Part shown: positions 7,673 through 16,309 of the stretch, piece after piece
How the letters are laid out: every line of letters begins with the position of its first letter
Position numbering within the stretch: the first letter of the stretch is position 1
From: Rheinheimera hassiensis
GTDB lineage: Bacteria; Pseudomonadota; Gammaproteobacteria; Enterobacterales; Alteromonadaceae
Reading direction: 5' to 3'
Assembly: GCF_022436675.1 (NCBI RefSeq)
Contig: NZ_JAKUJZ010000007.1
Location: 186,001 to 250,000, forward strand
Length of the DNA stretch: 64,000 nt
Program-made: the position numbers and the translations under genes
The notes under the pieces: model-generated
Seen by the model: only the letters and a program-made list of their open reading frames with translations
The model's database searches: none
Told to the model about the DNA's origin: nothing

Positions 7673-9573
7673 TGGAATTATTACGTTTTCAGCAGGCGTG
7701 TTTAGCCTTTGGCACTAACCCGATATTGGATCATGTAGACTTTAGCTTATTCAGCGGCGAGCGCGTATGTCTGGTAGGGCGCAACGGCGCTGGCAAATCG
7801 TCAATGCTAAAATTGCTGACCGGACAGCAAAATCTGGATGATGGCCAGATAGTGGTGAATACCGGTGTGGTACTAAGCCGCTTAGAGCAAGACCCGCCGG
7901 CCAAAATGGATGTAAAAATTGCCGACTTTATCCGCGAAGGTGCCGGTGATTTAGCCCAAATAGCGCAGCAGTTTTATACTCTGTCAGAAAACTTAGACGG
8001 CGCTTCAGATGCCGACTATCGGTTGTTTGAGAAATTACAAAGCGAAATGGATACCCGCGACGGCTGGGGGCTGGAATCCCGTGTTGCTGATTTATGCCAG
8101 CAGTTTGAAATGAACCCGGATGCTAGTTTAGCGACGTTATCCGGTGGCTGGTTGCGTAAAGCGGCTCTGGCACGGGCTTTGGCCGCCAGACCGGATATTT
8201 TGTTACTGGATGAGCCAACTAACCATTTGGATGTTGCCGCTATCCAGTGGCTGGAGCAGTTTTTACTAAATTTCTCCGGCGCGATCATTTTTATCTCGCA
8301 CGACCGCGCCTTCATCCGTGCCCTGGCTACCCGCATTATTGATCTGGACCGTGGTTTGTTAACATCACACCCGGGCAATTATCAGGAATACCTGGATCGC
8401 AAACAAAAAATGCTCGAAGATGAGCAGCAGCACAATGCGCTGTTTGATAAAAAGCTGGCCGAAGAAGAAGTATGGATCCGCCAGGGCATTAAAGCACGGC
8501 GTACCCGTAACGAAGGCCGCGTAAGGGCACTTAAAGCACTGCGTCGTGAGCGGGCAGAGCGGGTAGAAACCTTAGGCAAGGTCGATTTTAATATCGAGCA
8601 GGCCGATCGCTCCGGCAAGCTGGTATTTGAAACCAAAGCCATAAGCTGTGGCTTTAATGGCAAAACCGTTATCGACAAACTTGATTTATTGGTAATGCGC
8701 GGTGATCGTATCGCCTTGGTTGGGCCAAACGGTGTCGGTAAATCAACCCTGATTAAGCTGTTGCTGGGTGACTATAAACACGACAGTGGTGAGATTAAAC
8801 GCGGCACCAATATTGAAGTGGCGTATTTTGATCAACATCGTATCGCGCTGGATTTAGAAGCTACAGTGCAGGACAACGTATCTGAGGGTAAACAGGAGAT
8901 TACCCAAAACGGTAAAAGCCGTCATGTGCTTAGCTACCTGCAGGACTTTTTATTCCCACCAGCACGGGCCCGAACTCCGGTTAAAGCCTTATCAGGCGGT
9001 GAGAAAAACCGTTTATTGCTGGCAAAACTGTTTGCCAGACCAAGTAACCTGCTGATCCTCGACGAACCGACTAACGATTTAGACGTAGAAACGCTGGAGC
9101 TGCTTGAAGATATTCTGCAGCAATATCAAGGCACCGTATTGTTGGTAAGCCACGACCGGGAATTTGTTAACAATACCGTTACCAGCTCACTGCTGTTTGC
9201 CGGTGAGGGGCGTATTATTGAAATTGCCGGTGGCTATGACGACGTTATTGCTTACCAGCAACGTATGCAAACGCCTGCTGTAACAACACAAAAAGTGACA
9301 AAACCATCACAGAGCGTAACAGAAGAAATACCACCGCAGGCTTCTGTTAGCAGTGCTAAGAAGTTATCATACAAAGAGCAACGTGAACTGGAACAACTGC
9401 CAGCCTTGTTGGAACAGCTTGAAGCAGAGCTTGAGGCGTTACAACAGAAAGTAAATGACGCCGAGTTTTTTAAACAAAGTGCAGAGCAAACGCAAACCAC
9501 GTTGAACCAACTGCAGCAGATCGAGTCGAAGCTGGCGCAAGCGTATGCACGCTGGGAAGAATTAGACGCATAA
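7672..9573 (+). CDS. uup: ABC-F ATPase Uup
   Basis: A 633-residue protein (E. coli Uup 635) with a GTG start. It has two ABC domains in tandem and no membrane segments: Walker A G-R-N-G-A-G-K-S-S at 36-44 and G-P-N-G-V-G-K-S-T near 353; signatures L-S-G-G-W-L-R-K and L-S-G-G-E-K-N-R; Walker B ending D-E-P-T-N-H-L-D and D-E-P-T-N-D-L-D. The inter-domain linker is highly charged, and residues from about 565 form a Glu/Gln-rich coiled coil, the Uup C-terminal domain that binds branched DNA. ABC-F proteins act on ribosomes; Uup also limits transposon precise excision. It is fourth-gene-like in the rlmL cluster, with DUF3466 28 nt downstream. Confidence 0.95.
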   Translation: MELLRFQQACLAFGTNPILDHVDFSLFSGERVCLVGRNGAGKSSMLKLLTGQQNLDDGQIVVNTGVVLSRLEQDPPAKMDVKIADFIREGAGDLAQIAQQFYTLSENLDGASDADYRLFEKLQSEMDTRDGWGLESRVADLCQQFEMNPDASLATLSGGWLRKAALARALAARPDILLLDEPTNHLDVAAIQWLEQFLLNFSGAIIFISHDRAFIRALATRIIDLDRGLLTSHPGNYQEYLDRKQKMLEDEQQHNALFDKKLAEEEVWIRQGIKARRTRNEGRVRALKALRRERAERVETLGKVDFNIEQADRSGKLVFETKAISCGFNGKTVIDKLDLLVMRGDRIALVGPNGVGKSTLIKLLLGDYKHDSGEIKRGTNIEVAYFDQHRIALDLEATVQDNVSEGKQEITQNGKSRHVLSYLQDFLFPPARARTPVKALSGGEKNRLLLAKLFARPSNLLILDEPTNDLDVETLELLEDILQQYQGTVLLVSHDREFVNNTVTSSLLFAGEGRIIEIAGGYDDVIAYQQRMQTPAVTTQKVTKPSQSVTEEIPPQASVSSAKKLSYKEQRELEQLPALLEQLEAELEALQQKVNDAEFFKQSAEQTQTTLNQLQQIESKLAQAYARWEELDA

Positions 9574-9600
9574 GAATTGAAGTATATTTAGGGGCTCCGA

Positions 9601-11349
9601 ATGAAGTTATCACGCATCAGTCTGGCGATATTGCCGCTGTTAAGTCTGTGTTCTGTACAAGCGGCCGTTTATAACGTCGTTGAGATTGGTGAAGTAAGCG
9701 AAGTAAAGTCAACTTACGCTTCAGCTATAAATGATAGCGGAGATGCGGTATTTAATGGCGCGATTCGCTTGCAAACAGGTACGAATGCTTCGGGTTTACC
9801 AACCTACGATTATCAGTATTTTAATTTCCCCATTAATTTAGATGCGATTGATTTTGAAGATGAAACTGTTCAAGCCTTCTTTACTGATGAACAGTTAGCT
9901 GATGTCACCAATGGGAATATCGACAATGCTATTTTGAATATTCTGTTAAATGTTAATTTTGCGGGCCAACCTATAGGTAATGCGATTAACTATCTGAAAA
10001 CCGGTAGCTTATTGCCACAAAACATACTGCTGCGGGATAGTGCCGAACCTACTCGTGGTAATAGTGAATACCTGTACGACGTTAATAACGCCGGAGTGGC
10101 AGTAGGTGTGGCAACTACAACTTTTACTCTACAAAGTTATACTCCCGATGTTACAGACGACGAGTCAGATCCGGAAACAGTTGAATTATGGGTTCCAGAG
10201 GCATCATATCAACTGGGTGCTGTAGTGCAGGAAGGGCAGGTCAGAACGATTGCGGCTCCATACCAGGAACTGGGTGGTGGTTATACCGTTGCTCGAGCTA
10301 TTAGTAATAATGGTTTAATAGCTGGTTTTGGCAGCAGCGGTATGTCGGATGCTACCAAGGAATTAATTGAAGATTCATGTACCGGAGCAACCTCTCCGGT
10401 AGCATTGTGTTTGCACAACAGAGCTGTAGCTGGTAGTTACCAGCAACGCGGTATGGTGTGGCAGATACAGGCAGATGGCAGTGTCGCGGCGCCTGAGATA
10501 TTAGGCTTTTTAGGGGATAAAAATACCGGGACTGCTTTCGATGGTGAAGGTGCCAATGCCATAACTTATTTTAGCGTTGCTAACGATGTAAATGACAACG
10601 GTGTTGCGGTTGGTCGTTCATTATACAGTGACTCAGATCGTATGGAGCGGGTAAGGGTGGGTAATCAGGTTGTGGATCGGATTGTCCGGGCCCAGCATGC
10701 CAGTTTATATGTTGAAGATCAGGTATTACCGTTGGTTGACCCGCTTGAGTGGTCTATTAGTGATGCTGTGGCCATTAATAATAACAACATTATTGTGGGT
10801 TATGGCCAAAAATCAATCAACAGCTCTGCACGCAACAAGATGTTTTACCACGACTATAGCTCAGGCGAAACCCGCTTTGTCGATGGCTTTTTCTCCAGTT
10901 CAACCACATTGCCACGAGCCATTAATGACAGTAATCAGGTAGTAGGGCAAGCGGAGGTTATTCTTGGCGGCACCACAACCAGAAGATACCATGGCTTTAT
11001 GTATGATATAGCTGCTGACAGTTTTATTGATTTAAATACCTTAACTGGCTGTGACTCGCCTTACACTGTGGTTGATGCAGCCGATATCAATAACAATGGC
11101 GACATTCTGGCAACAGCGCTGACAATGAAAGAGCGTAAAGACTTGCTGGGAGAAGTCGTAGTTGATGCGCAAGGCAACCCTGTACAGGAAGAGCTGGCGG
11201 TTACAATTAAATTGCAGCCGGTTGCCAATGGTGAGCCAGAAGATTGCTCATCAGAAGAGACAGAATATGAGCGTAAAGGCGGAGCCGCTGGTTTTGGTTG
11301 GTTAACGTTAAGCGCAGCGCTAGTCTGGTGGCGCCGGCGTAAAGCGTAA
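9601..11349 (+). CDS. DUF3466 family exported protein with GlyGly-CTERM
   Basis: A 582-residue exported protein. It has a Sec signal peptide (residues 1-21, ending V-Q-A-A) and a C-terminal tripartite sorting tail: G-G-A-A-G-F-G, a hydrophobic helix, and W-R-R-R-K-A. That tail fits GlyGly-CTERM, which is processed by rhombosortase and often linked to type II secretion and surface anchoring. The body contains repeated A-I-N-N/D-x-N-x-V-x-G motifs (for example I-N-N-N-N-I-I-V-G and I-N-D-S-N-Q-V-V-G), like extracellular HAF-type repeats. Function is unknown. The position between uup and rmf is a conserved neighbourhood in Alteromonadales. A strong terminator follows. Confidence 0.85.
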   Translation: MKLSRISLAILPLLSLCSVQAAVYNVVEIGEVSEVKSTYASAINDSGDAVFNGAIRLQTGTNASGLPTYDYQYFNFPINLDAIDFEDETVQAFFTDEQLADVTNGNIDNAILNILLNVNFAGQPIGNAINYLKTGSLLPQNILLRDSAEPTRGNSEYLYDVNNAGVAVGVATTTFTLQSYTPDVTDDESDPETVELWVPEASYQLGAVVQEGQVRTIAAPYQELGGGYTVARAISNNGLIAGFGSSGMSDATKELIEDSCTGATSPVALCLHNRAVAGSYQQRGMVWQIQADGSVAAPEILGFLGDKNTGTAFDGEGANAITYFSVANDVNDNGVAVGRSLYSDSDRMERVRVGNQVVDRIVRAQHASLYVEDQVLPLVDPLEWSISDAVAINNNNIIVGYGQKSINSSARNKMFYHDYSSGETRFVDGFFSSSTTLPRAINDSNQVVGQAEVILGGTTTRRYHGFMYDIAADSFIDLNTLTGCDSPYTVVDAADINNNGDILATALTMKERKDLLGEVVVDAQGNPVQEELAVTIKLQPVANGEPEDCSSEETEYERKGGAAGFGWLTLSAALVWWRRRKA

Positions 11350-11356
11350 TGTTAAT

Positions 11357-11382
11357 AAAAAAGCTGCTTCGGCAGCTTTTTT
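11357..11382 (+). terminator. Rho-independent terminator after DUF3466
   Basis: AAAAAAGCTGC, loop TTCG, GCAGCTTTTTT: a perfect 11-bp stem with a UUCG tetraloop and T-run, 8 nt past the stop codon. Confidence 0.92.
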
Positions 11383-11616
11383 AATGCCTGTAAAGCTGCT
11401 GCAGCTTTATAGTTATAAAAGCAGGATGCTTAGTGTAATTTGATATAAATAAAACTGTCATCAAATCTTAAAGAAGTTCAGTCTGTTAGCCCTTGTCAAT
11501 ATTTTAATCTATTCATTTCAGATTGAACCTTTTATCGCTGTCGACTATCAATTAAAGGGTAATCGCAAATTCTTATGCGGTTATTTTTATCAAATAAAGT
11601 TGAGGAAGACTGCCGT

Positions 11617-11799
11617 ATGAAAAGACAAAAACGTGATCGTCTGGAACGTGCTCATGCTCAAGGTTATCGCGCCGGTGTAACCGGACGGTCTAAAGAAATT
11701 TGCCCTTATCAAGGTTTAGATACGCGCTCACAATGGTTAGGAGGCTGGCGCGAGGCCATCGAAGATCGCAATGTTGGGCTGTTTAATAAAGGTCAGTAA
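11617..11799 (+). CDS. rmf: Ribosome modulation factor
   Basis: A 60-residue basic protein, nearly collinear with E. coli RMF (55 aa): it starts M-K-R-Q-K-R-D-R-L-E-R-A and contains C-P-Y-Q and S-Q-W-L-G-G-W-R-E-A. The ATG at 11617 is chosen over one at 11575 because it gives the family N-terminus and follows GAGGAA. RMF binds near the 16S 3' end and dimerises 70S ribosomes into inactive 100S particles in stationary phase. It lies alone in front of a terminator; the 267-bp gap upstream (11350-11616) holds the previous terminator and presumably the rmf promoter, but I see no clear -35/-10 pair. Confidence 0.95.
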   Translation: MKRQKRDRLERAHAQGYRAGVTGRSKEICPYQGLDTRSQWLGGWREAIEDRNVGLFNKGQ

Positions 11800-11824
11800 T
11801 TTTTCCCAGTAAGCTCAAGCATTA

Positions 11825-11858
11825 AAAAAGCCCCGTCAGGATAACTTGCGGGGCTTTT
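11825..11858. terminator. Bidirectional terminator between rmf and fabA
   Basis: AAAAAAGCCCCG and CGGGGCTTTT pair across a 13-nt loop, with A-run and T-run on opposite sides. It can end both the rmf (+) and fabA (-) transcripts. Confidence 0.85.
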
Positions 11859-11879
11859 ACCATTTCATCTCAGTGAAAA

Positions 11880-12392
11880 TTAAAAACTGGATGTGTCCTG
11901 AAACAGACCAACTTTCAGATCGGTTGCAGCATAAATGTCACGACCATCTACACTAACGACACCATCCCCAATACCCATAAAAAGCTTACGCTTGATAACT
12001 CGTTTCATATTTATGGTATAAGTCACTTTTTTGGCTGTAGGCAGTATCTGGCCGGTAAATTTTACTTCGCCCACACCCAGGGCTCTGCCTTTACCCGGGC
12101 CGCCGCACCAGCCTAAAAAGAAGCCAACTAGCTGCCACATGGCATCAAGACCCAGACAGCCTGGCATTACCGGATCGCCTTTAAAGTGACAGGCAAAGAA
12201 CCATAAGTCTGGCGTAATATCCAATTCAGCAATGATCTGGCCTTTACCATACAGACCACCTTCTTCGGAAATATGGATAATACGGTCCATCATCAGCATA
12301 TTGTCCGAGGGCAACTGGCTGTTGCCTTCGCCAAACAGTTCACCATTGCCACAGGCAATCAAATCTTCTTTTGTAAAGCTATTCTTAGTCAT
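11880..12392 (-). CDS. fabA: 3-hydroxydecanoyl-ACP dehydratase/isomerase FabA
   Basis: A 170-residue hotdog-fold enzyme (E. coli 172). The catalytic His69 lies in [13 protein letters not shown] and Asp83 in G-L-D-A-M-W. It dehydrates 3-hydroxydecanoyl-ACP and isomerises the trans-2 to the cis-3 product, starting anaerobic-type unsaturated fatty acid synthesis. Transcribed alone and convergent with rmf. The upstream region contains a FabR-type palindrome and an adjacent FadR-like site, arranged as in E. coli, so repression by FabR and activation by FadR are likely. Confidence 0.97.
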   Translation of the reverse strand: MTKNSFTKEDLIACGNGELFGEGNSQLPSDNMLMMDRIIHISEEGGLYGKGQIIAELDITPDLWFFACHFKGDPVMPGCLGLDAMWQLVGFFLGWCGGPGKGRALGVGEVKFTGQILPTAKKVTYTINMKRVIKRKLFMGIGDGVVSVDGRDIYAATDLKVGLFQDTSSF

Positions 12393-12427
12393 GTATGTTT
12401 AATCCAGTGAAAATACCGGGCCACTTT

Positions 12428-12445
12428 AGCGAACACTTGTACGCC
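12428..12445 (-). promoter_or_regulatory. FabR-type operator upstream of fabA
   Basis: On the minus strand GGCGTACAAGTGTTCGCT, matching the palindromic E. coli FabR site AGCGTACANNTGTTCGCT at all but the first position. It lies about 36 bp upstream of the fabA start. Confidence 0.75.
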
Positions 12446-12446
12446 A

Positions 12447-12463
12447 AACAAGTCCGATTTGTA
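12447..12463 (-). promoter_or_regulatory. FadR-like site upstream of fabA
   Basis: On the minus strand TACAAATCGGACTTGTT. The 3' eleven bases fit the FadR half TCNGACNTGTT exactly, while the 5' half (AACTGG in the consensus) is poorly kept. It abuts the FabR site on its promoter-distal side, the E. coli fabA arrangement. Confidence 0.45.
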
Positions 12464-12507
12464 TTAAGTCTTAATTTTACGCATCAATCAGTTAATGGGT
12501 TGAGTGT

Positions 12508-12795
12508 ATGACAGTGTTATTGCCAAAGAGTGACATCATGACAAATTCGAGTGGAAAAGCGCTGACCAATGCAGAAAAGCAACTGCGGTATCGTGAACGG
12601 CAAAAGCAATCGGGTAAAAAGGAGTTGCGCGGTTATTTAACACCTGAGGCGCTAAGTTGCTATGAAGAGATCCAGAAAAAAACGGAATGGAGCGACAGTG
12701 TTTTACTCAGTAATGCTATCCGGCTGATGTATGCCGCACATAAATGTGGTCAGGTGGGTATTTTAAACAGCTGGTTAACCGAGCATAAGCGATGA
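12508..12795 (+). CDS. Small protein of unknown function
   Basis: 95 residues, or 85 if translation starts at the in-frame ATG 12538 (M-T-N-S-S-G-K), which I consider equally possible. The N-terminal part is basic and charged, with N-A-E-K-Q-L-R-Y-R-E-R-Q-K, a motif seen in many small, mostly uncharacterised proteins. A central helix L-T-P-E-A-L-S-C-Y-E-E-I-Q-K-K-T-E-W-S-D and an aliphatic helix follow, which could be a ribbon-helix-helix-like DNA-binding fold, but this is a guess. No signal peptide or membrane segment. It is divergent from fabA and unlinked to the QueD-like gene downstream. Confidence 0.55.
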   Translation: MTVLLPKSDIMTNSSGKALTNAEKQLRYRERQKQSGKKELRGYLTPEALSCYEEIQKKTEWSDSVLLSNAIRLMYAAHKCGQVGILNSWLTEHKR

Positions 12796-12878
12796 TTTCC
12801 CCGCGCTACAGGTGTTGCTGACGTGCGTTCAGCGTTATAATGCCGCCAGAATATGCCTGAGTAACCAGAGAGCTTTTA

Positions 12879-13736
12879 ATGATTTTGTTTGTACGGGATC
12901 TAACCGTTATTGATTTTTCTTACCTGTGCGCCAAGCGGGGTATGGTGGGTGAAAGCTATATTGTTGACGTAGAGCTGCACGGCGGTCTGGATCAAACCTC
13001 GATGGTGTTGGATTTTGCCAAAGTCAAAAAAGTGATCAAGCAAGCTATAGATCAGCTAGTGGATCATAAACTGGCCGTACCGGCCTTATCTGAGGCACTG
13101 ACTATTGATAGCTGTGCTGATTTACAGCGATTAACCTTTCAATCAGCACGGGGTCGCATCAGTATGGCGGCACCAGCACAGGCCATTGTGGCGGTTGCCA
13201 GTGATGAAATTAATGAGCACAGTATCACCGCATTTTTGCAGCAGCAAATTACACCTTTGCTGCCAGATAATGTGCAACAGCTGATTTTCACTTTAAGGCC
13301 GGAAGTCAGCAACAGTTTTTATTACCACTACAGCCATGGCTTAAAGAAGCATGACGGTAATTGCCAGCGTATTGCCCATGGTCATCGCTCAACTATTCAA
13401 ATATACACTGACGGTATGTTAACGCCTCGCTTAAACAAATACTGGTGTGAGCGCTGGCAGGATATTTATCTGGGCTCTGCTGAAGATTTATGCAGCGCTG
13501 ACGTTTTACAACATCTTACTGCCGCTGCAGATGACTATAGCTTCCGCTATCAGGCTGCGCAGGGGTGGTTTGAACTGACAATGCCGAAAACCCATTGTGA
13601 AATTATACCCTGTGATACCACAGTAGAGTGTCTGGCAGACTATATCGTCGCAGAATTAAAACAACTGGATAGCACGAAACAATATAAGGTAGTGGCTTAT
13701 GAAGGGGTGGGTAAAGGCGCTATTGCTGTTAGCTAG
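12879..13736 (+). CDS. 6-carboxytetrahydropterin synthase-like (QueD family), two-domain
   Basis: 285 residues, about twice the usual QueD (~120), apparently two fused PTPS domains. The C-terminal domain has the functional residues: catalytic-type Cys162, zinc ligands in H-G-H (167-169) plus an upstream His, and the closing Y-E-G-V-G-K-G-A. The N-terminal domain has the fold-like start (F-S-Y-L-C-A-K-R-G) but lacks the H-G-H pair, so it looks non-catalytic. QueD makes 6-carboxy-tetrahydropterin for queuosine. The last 38 nt overlap the M23 peptidase gene. Exact substrate is uncertain. Confidence 0.75.
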   Translation: MILFVRDLTVIDFSYLCAKRGMVGESYIVDVELHGGLDQTSMVLDFAKVKKVIKQAIDQLVDHKLAVPALSEALTIDSCADLQRLTFQSARGRISMAAPAQAIVAVASDEINEHSITAFLQQQITPLLPDNVQQLIFTLRPEVSNSFYYHYSHGLKKHDGNCQRIAHGHRSTIQIYTDGMLTPRLNKYWCERWQDIYLGSAEDLCSADVLQHLTAAADDYSFRYQAAQGWFELTMPKTHCEIIPCDTTVECLADYIVAELKQLDSTKQYKVVAYEGVGKGAIAVS

Positions 13737-14511
13737 CGTTAGCTGCACGTTATTTGCTGAACCAGCGTTAGAGTTAGAAGGGCAGCTGACCCAGGGCAGT
13801 TTGCTACGGGGCAAGGTGCTACCTGGCAGTAAAGTATTTTTTAATGACATTGAACTGCCATTAAGCAGCGATGGTCGTTTTGTGTTTGGTGTCGGCCGGG
13901 ATGCACCGCTAAAGCATCAGCTTAAAGTGCAACTGAATGGTGAAGAGCACATAAAGCCGTTAACCTTTACTGCACGTCAGTATGATATTCAGCATGTTAA
14001 TGGTGTAGCACAAAAATATGTTACACCACCAGCCGAGGTAACCGAACGTATCCGTCGTGACAACCAGCAGGTACGGACAGTTCGCAAAACAGTATCTGGC
14101 CTGCCATTTATCTTCGATACCCCCATCATGCCTGCCCAAGGGCGTATTTCCGGTGTTTATGGCAGCCAGCGTGTATTTAATGGCGAGCCACGTAACCCAC
14201 ACTATGGCCTTGATGTAGCAGCTCCGGTTGGAGCCCCTGTCGTCGCGCCGTTAAGTGGCAAAGTACTGTTAGCTGAAGATTTATACTATTCCGGCTTAAC
14301 ACTAATTATTGATCATGGTTTTGGTATCAGCTCTACCTTTATGCATCTAAGCCGGTTTGATGTTGCTGTTGGCGATGAGATTGCGCAGGGGCAGAAAATT
14401 GCTGAAGTAGGTGCGACAGGAAGGGTAACAGGCCCGCATCTGGATTGGCGTATTAACTGGCAACAGGTACGACTTGATCCGGCGCTGCTGCCAGGTTTGG
14501 TGCTCAACTAA
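13699..14511 (+). CDS. M23 family metallopeptidase (LytM-like), secreted
   Basis: 270 residues with a clear signal peptide (M-K-G-W-V-K, hydrophobic core, cleavage near F-A-E). The C-terminal domain is LytM/M23: zinc ligands H168 and D172 in H-Y-G-L-D-V, then H216 in M-H-L-S. The usual final H-x-H is here G-P-H-L-D-W, His247 kept and Asp249 in place of the second His. It is likely a periplasmic peptidoglycan endopeptidase or an amidase activator. The start overlaps the QueD-like gene by 38 nt; no later start would preserve the signal peptide, so the overlap appears real. It ends 9 nt from the convergent M61 gene. Confidence 0.9.
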   Translation: MKGWVKALLLLASVSCTLFAEPALELEGQLTQGSLLRGKVLPGSKVFFNDIELPLSSDGRFVFGVGRDAPLKHQLKVQLNGEEHIKPLTFTARQYDIQHVNGVAQKYVTPPAEVTERIRRDNQQVRTVRKTVSGLPFIFDTPIMPAQGRISGVYGSQRVFNGEPRNPHYGLDVAAPVGAPVVAPLSGKVLLAEDLYYSGLTLIIDHGFGISSTFMHLSRFDVAVGDEIAQGQKIAEVGATGRVTGPHLDWRINWQQVRLDPALLPGLVLN

Positions 14512-14520
14512 GCCATATCA

Positions 14521-16293
14521 CTACTGAACTGATTGCAGCCAGTAATCACACTTTGGCTGCTCAGCAATCGTCAATATGGCGACCTGTTGGCTTGCTGTAG
14601 TTAACGTTAGCTGGCTTTGCAGTAAGCGGTCTTTGCGATAATAGTGCAGTAATAAAGCCTTATCTTTAATTGCCCGCTTTAGCAGCTGAGGAAAACTGCT
14701 GGCAGTGATTTTGCGGCCATCCAGCGCCAGTAATTGATCACCGGCCATTAAACCTGACTGATGCGCACTGCCACCATGGTAAACCTGTGTTAATTGCAGC
14801 AAGCCATTTACCTGTTTAGTTTGAACGCCAATAAAGGGTAAATTCTCAGCACCGGTTTCACCGCCGAAATCATCAGCATGTTGCATTGGCCTAAGCGTTA
14901 ATGTTATGCCAAGAGCTGGCAGTAATTCTGCCAGTGGCAATGCCGCAGTTTGTGTCAGCCATTTGTCACTTTGTGTGGCAAGCTCAGTAAAACCAAGTGC
15001 GGTAAGTACCTCTTGCAACGCATTATCCGGTGTGCCTGATAACATATAACGTTGCCATAACTGACGGACTATTTCATCAAGGTTGCTATTTTGCCGGCGC
15101 AAGCTGGCATCCAGACACAACGCCAGTAAAGCGCCTTTGGCGTAATAACTTACAACCGAATTTACCGCGTTTTCATCCTGTTTATAAAACTTAGTCCAGG
15201 CGGTAAAGCTGCTATCTACAAGGCTTTGGCGGTCATCGCTTGGGTTACGTGTAACTCTGGAAATGGTTTTTTCCAGCGTTTTGATGTAGGTTTTACTGTC
15301 AATCAGGCCGGCACGTGCCAGCGCTAAATCATCATAGTAAGAAGTAAAACCCTCATATAGCCAAAGCTGGTTGGTGTACTGCTCGGCGGTTAGCTGGTAC
15401 TGCTGAAATACAGCGGGCTTTAAGCGCTTAACCCACCAGGTATGAAAGTATTCATGGCTGCATAGTGCCAATAGATTCTGATAGTTTTCATCTACCTGAG
15501 TTTGTTCAGGTGCTGGTAAGTCAAAACGGCTGCACAATAGCAAAGTAGAGTTCAGATGTTCCAACCCACCATAGCCATCTTCTGTTACCCACAGCAAAAA
15601 CCAGTAGCTGGTTAAATCAGCCGGTAAGCTGCCAAACACTTTTACCTGCTGCTGGCAAATTCGCGTTAAATCATGGGTAAATCGGCTAAGATCAGTCAGG
15701 TTGTCGCCGGTAACCACCAGATAATGACTGATGCCATCAATAATAAACTCGTTAAAGGTAAATTTACCCAGCAAGATAGGGCTATCAATTAACATCTGAT
15801 AATTTGCTGCACTGTATTGACCAAAGCCAAGAAAGTCAGTGCATTGGCTGCGGGTTAAACCGGTTGCAACCCGCCAGCACTCAGTAACGCGTGACTGAGG
15901 TTTGCTAACATTGACCTGATGTGGCAGAGTTTCCAGCCCGCTGACACTTAAACACAGGCTGGCCGGGTTTAACACGGCTACTTCATCGTCAATATAAGCG
16001 GCCCGCACTGATAAATCATAAGCATATAACTGATAGCTAACTATTACCGGGGTATTGTTACACTGTAATTGCCAGCGCTGCTTATCCAGCTGTTGCAGCG
16101 CGAGTGCGCCAGATTTGTCACTGGCACTTATCGCAACAATGTTTCTGGCAAAATCACGGATCATGTAGCTGCCGGGGATCCAGGCAGGCAATATCAGCTC
16201 ATGTACTGATGACTGCGGGGTAAAACTGAGCGTTACCGATATCAGGTGTGCACTGACATCAGTTATATCAAGCTGGTACATCACAGATTTCAT
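14521..16293 (-). CDS. M61 family metallopeptidase with PDZ domain
   Basis: 590 residues. The N-terminal beta-rich domain contains L-P-A-W-I-P-G-S-Y-M-I-R-D-F, the family signature. The catalytic domain has the zinc motif H-E-Y-F-H (280-284) followed by T-W-W-V-K-R, and a distal W-L-Y-E-G-F-T-S-Y-Y. A C-terminal PDZ domain (about 480-570) contains G-L-M-A-G-D-Q-L-L-A-L-D-G. This matches glycyl aminopeptidases of family M61. No signal peptide, so probably cytoplasmic. Divergent from hinT; a hairpin-forming inverted repeat sits just upstream of its ribosome-binding region. Confidence 0.9.
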   Translation of the reverse strand: MKSVMYQLDITDVSAHLISVTLSFTPQSSVHELILPAWIPGSYMIRDFARNIVAISASDKSGALALQQLDKQRWQLQCNNTPVIVSYQLYAYDLSVRAAYIDDEVAVLNPASLCLSVSGLETLPHQVNVSKPQSRVTECWRVATGLTRSQCTDFLGFGQYSAANYQMLIDSPILLGKFTFNEFIIDGISHYLVVTGDNLTDLSRFTHDLTRICQQQVKVFGSLPADLTSYWFLLWVTEDGYGGLEHLNSTLLLCSRFDLPAPEQTQVDENYQNLLALCSHEYFHTWWVKRLKPAVFQQYQLTAEQYTNQLWLYEGFTSYYDDLALARAGLIDSKTYIKTLEKTISRVTRNPSDDRQSLVDSSFTAWTKFYKQDENAVNSVVSYYAKGALLALCLDASLRRQNSNLDEIVRQLWQRYMLSGTPDNALQEVLTALGFTELATQSDKWLTQTAALPLAELLPALGITLTLRPMQHADDFGGETGAENLPFIGVQTKQVNGLLQLTQVYHGGSAHQSGLMAGDQLLALDGRKITASSFPQLLKRAIKDKALLLHYYRKDRLLQSQLTLTTASQQVAILTIAEQPKCDYWLQSVQ

Positions 16294-16309
16294 AGCGTTA
16301 CTCTTTCTT

